From positions 1 through 10,000 of the forward strand of contig JABUQX010126295.1 of assembly GCA_015478945.1 (NCBI GenBank): DNA of 10,000 bases, written 5' to 3'. This document shows, piece by piece, positions 1-9,134 of this stretch. Numbering within the stretch: position 1 is the first letter of the stretch; each line of letters opens with the position of its first letter. The DNA comes from Trachelipus rathkii. Lineage: Eukaryota > Arthropoda > Malacostraca > Isopoda > Trachelipodidae. The position numbers and the translations under genes are program-made. The notes under the pieces were generated by a model. It did no database searches. It worked only from the letters and a program-made list of their open reading frames with translations, and was not told the DNA's origin.

Positions 1-283
1 CATCCATTATATATTAATTATATACCAATCTACTATATATATATATCTATTATATATATACTACTTAATCACCCTAGTATCTCAATTATAATCACTCATA
101 TTTAATTTCATATTATAATATTATAAATTCACTATATAAATATAATATGATATATATTAAATATCTATATATATTAATATATATAATAATAATACTATAT
201 TACAATAATATCTAAAAATTTGTCCCTTGATAAATATACGGTAAAAATAAATATCGATAGTAGGTTTTAAATAAATATCGGAT

Positions 284-314
<31 letters not shown>

Positions 315-702
315 CATATATATACATATCTATTATATATATATCTCATATCTTCTTCGTATTCATCATTTTATATACTTAATATATTAATATAAATCTA
401 TATTTCATATTATATTATATATATATCTATATTATAATATAATACTATCTATTATATATATTATATATACTATATTCTAATATAATATCTTATATAATAC
501 TATTATATAATATATATACTTATTATATTATATATATTACTAATTAAATATATATATTAATGTATATATTAATATATATATATACTCTATACATTATTAT
601 ATATCTCATTCTCCGTCTACCATCATACTTCTATTATCTTTCTATCTTACTTTTTGTATGAGGATATCATATATATATATATACTTATTAATCACTTATA
701 TT

Positions 703-740
<38 letters not shown>

Positions 741-1130
741 GTCGATACTTCGGGTATTTTTCTATTATATATCCGTACTATACTCATACTATAATCATTA
801 CATAGTACTCGGGTAGATATACTATAAATATTTATAGGGAATATTAATAACTATCTCAGGTTATCATCCGTTCATCTTCTTTCTACTCTATAATATATAT
901 ATATATGTATATATATAACTAATAAATATATATATAAATTGGGTGGAGTTTCCCTATATAATTATCTATATAATTAAACTATATATTATATTAATATATT
1001 AAATACTATTATATATATATTAATATATATAAAATACTATTATACTATATATATATAAAATTATATATATAATATATATATAATATATATATACTAATAA
1101 GTATATATATATATATAATATATTATACTT
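1..1130. repeat. AT desert dominated by (TA)n microsatellites
   Basis: Almost the whole segment consists of TA dinucleotide runs joined by short AT-rich linkers. The cleanest uninterrupted runs are at 291-314 (12 AT units), 669-683 and 706-739 (17 units). Short patches with more C and G occur at 200-290, 600-660 and 740-890, but none has an open frame or recognisable motif. Interruptions within the runs are almost always C on the + strand: 361-600 holds about 17 C and one G. No gene is seen here. Confidence 0.93.
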
Positions 1131-2250
1131 TCATTACGTATTATGTATTTTATATTCCAAATTTTATACAACCAATGTCTTCGTAACGCATGTATCATTA
1201 GTGAAGTACTCTCTAAAGTATTATTACTTTAATCGAGTCCGTTTATAGGTACGATATCAATATTATAAATAATAATAATATAGAGAATACGGAGTTATAG
1301 AATAGAACGTTATAGTATATACTTACAGGTGCACATTTATTAAAGTTAAAATAATTAATCTGAGAGCAATCTGAATCTCTATAATGTATAGTGTTACTAT
1401 TATTTAGTTATTTTATTTTTTGTGGTTCTTTGTATTTTTTATTTAGGGCATTTCTATATATCACAATTATGGAGGAGTTACTGATATAATCATGATAACA
1501 AGAGAGACATATAATATCTATATATTATTAATCCTACATGATCTAATATTTTGTATGATTATAAATCAATTTATTAAAAGTTGTAATTGATTATTGACCG
1601 GCTCACTATGTTTTACTATATTTGTTTATATTAATTATTTATATAATTTTCCATTTATTTACTTTATAGAGCACCTCACTTACATATCTAAATTACATAT
1701 CATATATCTCATACGATATTGGTTTAGTTTACTATACACGAACAATTATTAAGATTGTTACTACATAATATCTACTTCAGCACCTCACTATCTATAATCT
1801 TACTTGAGGTGAGTGATCCATTCGCAAAGAGGAGCCTCATTAAATACAAGTAATATCACTACACAAATTTTATAATATAATAACAGGTTTATCTCAGTAC
1901 TCTACTTCAATGGTGAGGGTAGACAAATTATAATACTTGTCCTAGCGTTCATGAATGGAGCATCCCATAGTGAGTGTGACTACTGAGAATCAAAGATATG
2001 AGAAGTACTTTCAGTGATTGAAGTCCAAATCACTATAATAGCTTTATTTTATTTTATTCTACCTATTTAATAAGCTTGGAGTCTATCTACATTAACTGAT
2101 ATATATAACTACTCACTCATTACACACCTCCACTAATAAGGTTAATATAAAGAGATAGGTTATTATATTTATACAATTTAATTCTATTTGGATAAAAATA
2201 TTACTCCTTCTCTATACACACACACTATTAATATATTCTAATATTCATAT
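1131..2250. other. AT-rich, mostly non-repetitive stretch without a gene
   Basis: This segment is strongly AT-rich but has ordinary sequence complexity compared with its flanks. All six frames are broken at short intervals and no RNA gene was recognised. It contains two copies of AGCACCTCACT (1670-1680 and 1779-1789), a nearby reverse-orientation partial copy at 1805-1815, and a 7-bp inverted repeat (2013-2019 with 2028-2034). A very short AC run lies near 2214-2225. It may be old intergenic or intronic DNA; nothing indicates function. Confidence 0.7.
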
Positions 2251-2700
2251 AATCTATATATATATATTATATATATATAATATAATTATATAATACTTTA
2301 TATCTAATACTATATATATATATTATATATATATATATATAATATATATATATAATATTAAACTAATATAACACTTATTATTCACCTTCATTTTAGATGA
2401 TAATCGTTTGAATAAATGACACTACTTCAAAACTATTTTACATAATCTCATCATCTTATCTCTCTTATAAATATCCATTAATATTAATTCTATCAACTTA
2501 TATACCACTCTTATTAATAATATATTAATTACTCTTCATATATCATCACTATAATCAGACTTTACAAAAAACAAATTCAATAATAATTAATTTCAAATAA
2601 TATATAATATATAACACATATATATATTCAGTTTTTATATACTTCAATAATTAAAATTAGTAAATATATTTCTCTATTAGATAAAGTTAAAATAGTCACA
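2251..2700. repeat. (TA)n block and AT-rich filler
   Basis: The part at 2251-2360 is interrupted (TA)n. The rest, up to about 2700, is AT-rich with scattered C and very little G on the + strand. No open frame, RNA gene or motif is supported. Confidence 0.85.
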
Positions 2701-4330
2701 AGTATCTTCTAATTTACACCATATCTCTGGAACGGAACCAACCATTTTCCGCATCAACTTATAATAGAGAATAATGGGGCGAACTATGTAGATAAATATT
2801 CTCGCGCTACACGAGTGCTGTAAAAAAATTTGAGTGCCGCACAAGCCCTAGTCTAGTCAGTTGGGAACTCACAATTGATAAGGGGAGACTAAAGGATCAG
2901 AGAGAACAGAGTAACAAATCTCACAACGTCAACATGTGTTTTTCAAAAACATTTATATATAATGTTTTCTTTCAAAATGTTAAAAAAATTGAACATTTCC
3001 TTATTGAATGAAGAGAGGATCTAGTAAGAAGAAGATGATTAGAATAGAGAGGTGAGTAAGCAGATGAGTAAGTATAGAGTAGATCATGATTGGCGAGACA
3101 GGTAAGATAGAACACAATTTTAGAAAGAAGAAAAGATACGCATAGAAGATCTGATCTGAGTATGTCACATAAGTAGCATTTAATCGTCGATGTATCGAGT
3201 ACGATAATTTCGCCAGTACTGTACGATAAGCTAAACATGAAGAGAAAAAGAGAGTACGACACAGTAACAGTATGTACGCAACATGACGGTTACTCCTGCA
3301 TTGTAAGCCCCACCTGTATGCAGAAAGTCAAGATTGCATACAATCCATATCTGTATAGTTCAGACACGATAGAAGATTGAGTGAAAAAGAGTATAAAAAT
3401 AGGAGAGCGGAAACTACGCAAAAATTTGATAGAAATAAAAGGACCCACAAAGAATAAGAGTATATCTTGTTAAGACTGCGATGGCCGTTACAATGAAGAA
3501 AACACGAGAGTGATGTCCGTGACTCCATGAATTGCATATGGGTTAACGTTCTCACATTACAAACATGTGTATTTTATTTAACTCGATGAATAAGAAATGT
3601 TCCACTTTCAAATGAGGAATTTTAACACAACTGTTGTTGTTACCTCCACTAACTCTTCAAAGATAACGCCTTTTCTCGGGCCTACAAAGTCGCGCATTCA
3701 CTGTTATCCTGTTTCTCATTTGAACGTCGGTTGAATGTAAGAAAATTCCTAAGCAACACATTACTCCTTTGACTCATTATCACTCTTTCCGCTTCTTTCT
3801 CTGCTCAATCATCCTCCCTCTTTGTACGAAATCTGGTATCAGATTGTCATATCCTAACCCCTTTTCGTCAAACTTTCTTCAACATCGGGCATTTATGACC
3901 TTTAATGGTGCGATTCTACCTCTATGTTAGCGAAGCTTCCATATTCACTAATACGTTGATATATAAACCTGCTGAATGTAAAACCTGCCGGTGTTCCCCG
4001 TTTTGGTAACGAAGTTACATGATACCGACCTGCAGCTCCTTCAAGTACTGCTGCTCAAGCTTTTGTCATTTATGAAGTGCATGTCCCGCCTTACCTCTTC
4101 GTTGCTGCAGTGGGGATGTTTCTTCCCTCTTGACCTCCAATATCCCAAACACTACAGAAATCCTCCACCTCATTCCGTACATACCCCTTCCTGCCTGAAT
4201 ATCTTATGAGAATCATGCCGCCATCACCGAAACTTTTCAGTACCTACTCTAAATCCAGAAATATTCGCAACAACAACCTTTGGTGAAAAACTGAGTATAG
4301 AAACTGTAAGTGTTGGCAATCGTTACGTAT
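2701..4330. other. Complex-sequence island, no gene identified
   Basis: This is the longest stretch of balanced-composition DNA in the window. It could hold diverged transposon or exon remnants, but no conserved domain is recognisable. Frames at 2972-3262 and 3328-3555 on the minus strand open only from GTG; they are rich in Ser, Leu, Phe and Tyr because the complementary strand is purine-rich, so I treat them as chance. The frame at 3991-4209 on the plus strand also opens from GTG. An 8-bp inverted repeat (3315-3322 with 3335-3342, 12-nt loop) is present. Base composition switches near 3550-3600 from purine-rich to pyrimidine-rich on the + strand. Confidence 0.6.
3597..3930 (+). other. Two overlapping open stretches, possible decayed coding fragment
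   Basis: An ATG at 3597 opens a 45-codon frame that ends with TGA at 3732-3734. A second frame, offset by one base, is open from 3724 to a TAG at 3928-3930 (68 codons, no initiating ATG at its start). The two overlap by about 11 bases, so one indel would make about 110 codons continuous. The first contains a Thr/Val/Ser stretch followed by FLGPTKSRIHCYP; the second is rich in Ser, Leu and Phe. I recognise neither as part of a known family. Chance is a serious alternative, because pyrimidine-rich DNA has few stop codons on this strand. Confidence 0.2.
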
Positions 4331-4470
4331 TTTCCTAAATATATATCATATATACTCTTCTATATATATATATCTCCACTCATCTCCATATATATATATA
4401 TATTATATCTATATATATTTTCTATCATATATATATAATATATATATATATATATACTATATAATTTCAA
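4331..4470. repeat. Interrupted (TA)n microsatellite
   Basis: TA runs are interrupted by short C-containing words such as CTCCA and CTTC. By hand count there are 19 C and no G on the + strand, a clear example of the strand-biased interruptions seen throughout the window. Confidence 0.93.
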
Positions 4471-4471
4471 A

Positions 4472-4518
4472 CTCTCTCTTCTTCTCTCTCCTCTCTTCTT
4501 CTCCTCATCTCTCTTTTC
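4472..4518. repeat. CT-rich polypyrimidine tract
   Basis: An imperfect (CT)n/(CTT)n run that is nearly all pyrimidine on the + strand and directly abuts the (TA)n block on its left. It is the same repeat class as the GA tract at 9135-9275, in the opposite orientation. Such homopurine-homopyrimidine DNA can adopt triplex structure; no function is implied here. Confidence 0.85.
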
Positions 4519-4520
4519 TC

Positions 4521-4965
4521 GGGGGTTCGTGCTCTACTATTATACTTACTATTATTACATCTATCCACTCACCACTTCTCCAGGAGAGCCTTTTCAAGGA
4601 CAGGCAGGGTACAATAAATGAATTATAAAACAACACCAATGAAATAGTCCTCTCCAATGCCTCAATAGTAAATCTCTCAGATGAGCGCAAGACGGGGGCC
4701 CTATTCTAGAGCCAGGAAGATTATATGCCCCAGCAGGAATAACATATGAATGGTAGGGAGTTTCACCCACAAGAACCAGGTAGTTTGAAAAGCCTACAGG
4801 AAGGTGCCACAACGAGGCAAGTCAGGAATTTCTTTTCAATGCTCACGCAAATTCATGCGCAAGAAAAGCACCCCCTTGTCCACCCGAAGGCGCTCGTAAT
4901 GTGTGGTGCCCGCTACGTCTAGGCGAGTGGTCAACACCCTCGAGCTCCTGCCGCCGCAGTACCTA
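4521..4965. other. GC-richer island, possible repeat-element fragment
   Basis: This is the most GC-rich stretch of the window, bounded by a CT tract and (TA)n on the left and (TA)n on the right. Minus-strand frames at 4505-4690 and 4594-4812 both open only from TTG, overlap in different frames and show no known domain. One includes the stretch LVLVGETPYHSYVIPAGAYN, which I do not recognise. Sharp composition edges and low-complexity flanks suit a fragment of a dispersed repeat, but this is inference. A tRNA-like A-box lies near the right end. Confidence 0.5.
4905..4963 (+). other. Degenerate tRNA-like A-box segment, possible truncated SINE head
   Basis: TAGGCGAGTGG at 4920-4930 matches the RNA polymerase III A-box consensus TRGYNNARNNGG at all constrained positions but one, and is followed by TCAA as in the D-loop of many tRNAs. 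The next 30 bases are GC-rich, but I see no well-paired anticodon stem. No B-box (GGTTCGANNCC) follows before the (TA)n tract begins at about 4964. It could be the head of a tRNA-derived SINE that was truncated at the TA repeat, or chance. Confidence 0.25.
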
Positions 4966-4996
4966 TATTATATATATTCTATATATATATATATAC

Positions 4997-5029
<33 letters not shown>

Positions 5030-5062
5030 ATATATTATATATATATATAATATATTATACCT
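4966..5062. repeat. (TA)n microsatellite
   Basis: A nearly pure TA tract with a few ATT or AAT phase shifts; the only non-A/T bases at 4971-5060 are three C on the + strand. Confidence 0.93.
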
Positions 5063-5229
5063 AACACTGCTTATTCTATCTCACCTCGACGCCATTTTTG
5101 TCTTCAATATAATACCATGTAATCCCCTTGACACTAAATATATTCTATGGCAGATCTTTAATAGTTAATATAATTTCAATGAAAGCTTTTTAAGTAATTT
5201 ACGATAGTAATAGCACCAATGCAAATATA
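5063..5229. other. Short non-repetitive island, nothing identified
   Basis: About 165 bases of AT-rich complex sequence between two (TA)n tracts. No open frame, RNA fold or repeat family was recognised. Confidence 0.6.
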
Positions 5230-5288
5230 TAATATAATAATACTATATATATATTACTATACCTTTATATTATATATATATATATATA

Positions 5289-5322
<34 letters not shown>

Positions 5323-5352
5323 CTATATATTATATATATATATATATCCTTC

Positions 5353-5385
<33 letters not shown>

Positions 5386-5390
5386 TTAAC

Positions 5391-5422
<32 letters not shown>

Positions 5423-5468
5423 CTATACTATCTATATCTAACTATATATATATTATATATATATATAA
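5230..5468. repeat. Long interrupted (TA)n microsatellite
   Basis: Roughly 240 bases of TA repeat. The longest clean runs are 5295-5322 (14 units) and 5396-5422. Interruptions are short C-containing words; the hand count for 5231-5470 is 17 C and no G on the + strand. Confidence 0.94.
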
Positions 5469-5474
5469 TCTTTC

Positions 5475-5544
5475 CAGAGGCGCATAAGCGGATATCCGCA
5501 TCATTTTTCTGTATTCCGCATCCGCATTAATTTCTTTGCGGATA
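5475..5544. mobile_element. Possible hAT-like transposon end with subterminal repeats
   Basis: CAGAGG at 5475-5480 is followed by a cluster of one motif in both orientations: a perfect 12-bp palindrome GCGGATATCCGC at 5488-5499, tandem TCCGCA at 5515-5526, and TGCGGATA at 5537-5544, which is the exact reverse complement of 5493-5500. hAT transposons typically begin with CAG-type termini and carry short subterminal repeats in both orientations for transposase binding, so the arrangement fits one end of such an element. I found no matching CTCTG-type far end, no clear 8-bp target duplication (the flanking bases are AATCTTTC) and no transposase. The call rests on architecture only. Confidence 0.3.
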
Positions 5545-5590
5545 GCCTATAGTATTCATCTATGAATTATGAAAAACGTGTGTGCACTAC
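5545..5590. other. Short linker after the motif cluster
   Basis: A short complex-sequence stretch between the TCCGCA cluster and the next (TA)n block. If the cluster is a transposon end, this would be internal or flanking DNA. Nothing else is visible. Confidence 0.5.
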
Positions 5591-5770
5591 CTTATTATAT
5601 ATATACTATCATATATATATATATATAATCTATATATTATCTATATAATATATATCTATAATATATATATATAATAATAGTTATATATTCTCTATATATA
5701 TACTCATTATAATATTACTATATATATCATATATTATTATATACTATTATATATATATACTATATATATT
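5591..5770. repeat. Interrupted (TA)n microsatellite
   Basis: TA repeat with frequent ATT phase shifts and CTA or TCA interruptions. The hand count is 14 C against one G on the + strand. Confidence 0.93.
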
Positions 5771-6575
5771 CTCGTGTAATAAATTTAAGGTGTTTGAAAG
5801 ACAAAAAAAGTCACGCTACCAATATGATACATACATTGCCAAGTCTGCTGCAAAACCATGACGCATTTTCAATACGCAACTGTCTCTATTTCCTAGACTA
5901 CAAAACCAAATTTTCCTTGACGCCACGTGTTTTTACAGAGGGTTAAAATTAATTTAGGATGCCTATGTGATGAAACTCGCTGTCTAACAGGAAAAATACT
6001 CACCAGCCAATAAATAGTAAAAGATCAACAGAACGACACCCCAATTAATTACCATATTGCCCTTAGCGGATATCATTGATTAATCGCATGAACGCCTTCT
6101 TTTGGCTTTCTAGCAGCGATGTCAAAAGACACTCTATCATTGATCGAAGAATATCAAAAGTCGAAAAAGATTCCGGATTACCTCAGATAAAGATATACTG
6201 GGTTTGGTGGCGTGATATTGGGTAAAAGTTTTTCCAACATCTTGGCAGAAGTTCGCCGGGAAATATCTTAGCAATGCCCTTAACAAGTGTAGGCTATTGA
6301 GCCGTCCTTTCCGTGGTTCAGATCTCATTCAACTGACGAAAAGAAGAATGCAAAACTCTCCCCTAAAAGGGCTCAGAAGCTTTCCGTTTTTTTAATTTGC
6401 CATAATTTGTTTAGATTAATTACTTCCTTCCAAGCATTAAATACTCATCTACTTCTCTCTTTAATTTATGTTATGCCTGGCAAAACTGGGGCAAAGAGGT
6501 TGTTCGTCGGCTGCTGCAAAAGAGTTGGGCCAAGCGTTCTGGCAATCCCCCGGTTATATACTACAGGTATATAAT
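5771..6575. other. Complex-sequence island, no gene identified
   Basis: Balanced-composition DNA flanked by (TA)n on both sides. It contains AGCGGATATC near 6064, the same ten bases as the left half of the palindrome cluster about 580 bases upstream, so both could belong to one decayed element. Small frames occur on both strands. The minus-strand frame 6137-6328 (63 codons) does begin with ATG but shows no domain. A plus-strand frame from ATG 6088 runs 45 codons to 6225, and one from ATG 6119 runs 23 codons. A CACGTG at 5924-5929 is most likely chance. Confidence 0.55.
6293..6574 (+). other. 93-codon open stretch without a start, possible gene relic
   Basis: This frame is free of stop codons from just after a TAG at 6290-6292 to a TAA at 6572-6574. 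Its first Met codon is at 6473, so it would need an upstream exon or a lost start. The predicted residues are Lys/Arg-rich early (DEKKNAKLSPKRAQK), hydrophobic in the middle, and basic near the end (GKTGAKRLFVGCCKRVG). I recognise no family. The same frame is also open from the ATG at 6119 for 23 codons but is interrupted by several stops in between. A degraded coding sequence is possible; chance cannot be excluded. Confidence 0.2.
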
Positions 6576-7440
6576 TATTACTCCTATATATTCTATCTTA
6601 TATATTATATATATTACTATATATAATATATATATATATATAATATATATATACATATATTTATCACTTTATACCTATTATTAACTATTTTATATTAAAA
6701 TTTAAATAAATAATCTAAATAATTATTTAATTTATAATATATTAATTTATATATTCTTATATATAATATATATAATTATATATAATATATATAATATATA
6801 TATTTAATATATATATATTATATATTATATTATATTAATATATATTAATATATATATATATATATATTAATATAATTATATAATTATATAATATTATTTT
6901 TTATAAAAGGTTTTAATTTATTTATTAAAAGAAATTAAACAAAACTCTTGGAAGAATTTTTATCCCAAGGATTAAAAATTTGATTATATTATTACAGTCC
7001 TTATTTAAAGAGGGAAACTTCTGCAATTAAGAAATTTTAAAAATATTATTAGTAGTCGATTTTAATATATAATATTATAATAATATTATTAAATATTAAT
7101 TTCTTCTATATAATTTATATATATATTTTTATTTATATATAATAATATTACATATATTAAATATTACATTTTTATTATTATTATATTTATATATTTATTC
7201 TCACTATAATTTATTATATATAAACTTACGAAAACAAACTATACTATATTATTTCTATTGTACTAGTTATATATATGAATAAAATGTTTGAATGAAACAT
7301 TTTTTATACTTCTGGTTTTTACCTACCTTAGCGTGCATAATTTCTCATTACGCCCAATTGCAACTTATATATTATTATTTATCTACTTATTAAAATTATT
7401 TCATGGTAATTATTCTCATAGAGGTATTATATTAAGAGTT
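6576..7440. repeat. AT-rich region with many (TA)n runs
   Basis: Very AT-rich throughout. The parts at 6576-6660 and 6765-6900 are mainly TA repeat, and 6900-7290 is AT-rich with runs of ATT and AAT. A plus-strand frame at 7288-7497 opens only from TTG and encodes an Ile/Leu/Phe-rich string because ATT and TTA codons dominate; I do not regard it as a gene. No RNA gene was recognised. Confidence 0.85.
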
Positions 7441-7520
7441 ATTATTTTTATTATTATTATATTATTATTATTATTATTATTTATTATTATTAATTAATAT
7501 ATTATTATTATTAATTCATA
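7441..7520. repeat. (ATT)n trinucleotide repeat
   Basis: An imperfect ATT/TTA trinucleotide array, continuous over about 7448-7490 and resuming to about 7515 after a short TAATTAATAT interruption. It generates the artificial poly-Ile/Leu end of the plus-strand frame there. Confidence 0.9.
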
Positions 7521-8349
7521 GTTCCTTAATTTAAGTGTTATGAGAAAATGTGTCGGTTATTATTTCCTAGGTTTTTATACAACAGTTAGTCAAAACAGAA
7601 AAATTTATAATCCCAAAAAATTAATTAGTGGAAAAGGTTAGCAACATGGCCAAGAACTCGTTCGAAAACCAGTTGAAGTTGTAATACATTTTATGTAATT
7701 ATATTATAATGAAACTTGTGTTTACGGACCGGTACAATGTTTGATTCCTGACACGAGATTTTTAGGGAAGTTCTCTTACCCTGATTAAGGTTTTTCTTTC
7801 AACTATTTTATATTTTTATTCATTGGACTTTTTTTATTAATTTAGGAATAGGTATAAATTCATTTTTTATTCTTACATTTCGTTAAGTTCCAAATTGAAG
7901 ACTAATTTTTCTATTTAACTCGGTTATAATCTAAATATATTTCTGTTATATTCGGTTTTTATTTTGATTGTCCTGCTTGTTCGACATGTGACCTGACATG
8001 ATTCCACGCGATTGTAGCGATTTTTTGAACTTTTGATTTCTGGTCTTGATGACGGTATTTGTGCTTAAAAAATTGTGCTACTTCATGGAACCGTTTGATT
8101 CCAATTACCAGTGGGTTAAAGAAGCAATCAAACTTTCTGGGGATAGCGCTTACTCCGGTTCCGGTACTTGTATCGGTTTTAAGAATCTGATTTCCGGATT
8201 CGGTCAATAAGGCACTAACCTAAAATTCATAAATCTTGGTCGTAAAATTCCAAATAAATAAATTTCAAATTTCGAATTTTCGGTATTTTGTATTTCAAAA
8301 ATAGAGCACGAATATAGATTTATCCATTAATGTGAAGATTGCTCTATCA
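7521..8349. other. Complex-sequence island, no gene identified
   Basis: AT-rich but non-repetitive DNA. The sub-segment at 7959-8215 has a more balanced composition and contains an 82-codon minus-strand frame (7959-8207) with a stretch reading KTDTSTGTG near its start and a His/Lys/Gln-rich C-terminal half. That frame opens only from TTG, lacks an ATG and shows no domain I can name. The part around 8150-8205 contains repeated CCGGTTCCGG and TTTCCGGATTCGG words. A transposon fragment is plausible; coding status is unsupported. Confidence 0.5.
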
Positions 8350-8485
8350 ATATATATATATATATTATATATATATATATTTATACATTTATGAGTAAAT
8401 ATATATATTAAGATTACTAAATTTTACTAAATATATTTAAAGCTTTTTGATAATATATATATACTATATATATATATATATATAT
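8350..8485. repeat. Two (TA)n runs leading into the G/T tract
   Basis: TA repeats at 8350-8380 and about 8452-8485 are separated by AT-rich DNA. The second run joins the G/T tract after a single GC, forming a compound (TA)n-(TG)n microsatellite. Confidence 0.93.
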
Positions 8486-8487
8486 GC

Positions 8488-8916
8488 TGTTGTGTGGTGT
8501 GTGGTGTGTGTGTGTGTGTGTGTAGGTGTGTGTGTGTCGGTGTGTGTGTGTAGTGTGTGTGTGTGTGATGTGTTGTTTGCTTGTGTTTGTGTTAGTGTGT
8601 GTGTGTGTGTAGTGTTGTGGTGTGTTGTGTTTTGTGTGGGTTGGTGGGCGTGGCTGGTGTTGTGTGTGTGGTAAGTGTGATGTGGTGTGTGGTTGTGTGT
8701 GTGATGGCGTGGTGTGTGGTGTGTGTGATGTGGTGTGGTGTGTGTTTGTGTTGGTGTGTGTGTGTGTGTGTGTGGTGTGTGTGTGGTGTGTGTGTGTGGT
8801 GTGTGTGTGGTGTGTGTGTGTGGTTGCCTGTGTTGTGTGTGGTGTGTGTGTGGGTGTGTGTGTGGTGTGTGTGGTGTGTGTGTGTGGTGTGTGTGTGTGG
8901 TGTGTGTGTAGGTGTG
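8488..8916. repeat. Long (TG)n-derived G/T-only tract
   Basis: Over about 429 bases the + strand is G and T except for roughly 18 bases (11 A and 7 C by hand count). The basic unit is TG, broken mainly by doubled G. From 8774 to 8912 the doubled G positions recur mostly 11 to 13 bases apart. Alternating TG/CA of this length can adopt Z-DNA. The long frames across it are translations of the repeat: the minus strand reads Thr-His and the plus strand Cys-Val. They are not genes. Confidence 0.95.
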
Positions 8917-9134
8917 CGAGCGTAGCGTCCAAAATTACGAATGTAACAAAAGGGAATTAAAACATTTAGACCTATACGCATTATAGGATAAAGTTTAAAT
9001 GAAGGTGTATAGCCATAGGAACCTTTTATTAATTTTTTGTAAAAGTTACTTAACGCCAATTGTGATAAAAAAAATGCTTAAGTTTGCCTTAAATATATAC
9101 ATTATAGCATTACTGCAAAGTCATGCAAATTGAT
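8917..9134. other. Short complex linker between two microsatellites
   Basis: AT-rich non-repetitive DNA separates the G/T tract from the GA tract. A minus-strand frame entering from 9059 opens from TTG, has about 50 non-repetitive codons and then runs into the Thr-His translation of the repeat, so it is not credible as a gene. Nothing else was recognised. Confidence 0.6.

Noticed and set aside
3315..3342. 8-bp inverted repeat TGTATGCA / TGCATACA with 12-nt loop
   Set aside because: Hairpins of this size are expected a few times by chance in 10 kb; no T-run or conserved context supports a role.
2972..3555. Two minus-strand frames of 96 and 75 codons that look hydrophobic
   Set aside because: Both open from GTG. 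The Ser/Leu/Phe/Tyr content follows from the pyrimidine-rich strand and does not show the regular spacing of membrane helices.
4505..4812. Two overlapping minus-strand frames in the GC-richer island
   Set aside because: Both open from TTG, lie in different frames over the same bases, and match no family I recognise.
4838..4862. Word ACGCAAATTCATG similar to part of U6 snRNA
   Set aside because: None of the surrounding U6 sequence is present and no T-rich terminator follows; a short chance match.
5924..5929. CACGTG E-box
   Set aside because: A six-base palindrome without a nearby gene or promoter; chance is sufficient.
7288..7497. Plus-strand frame resembling a membrane protein
   Set aside because: It opens from TTG, and its Ile/Leu stretch is the translation of the (ATT)n repeat.
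8417..8932. Long minus-strand frame rich in Thr-His repeats, with overlapping plus-strand Cys-Val frames
   Set aside because: These are translations of the G/T dinucleotide tract, open in several frames at once because TG/CA repeats lack stop codons; the main one opens only from TTG.
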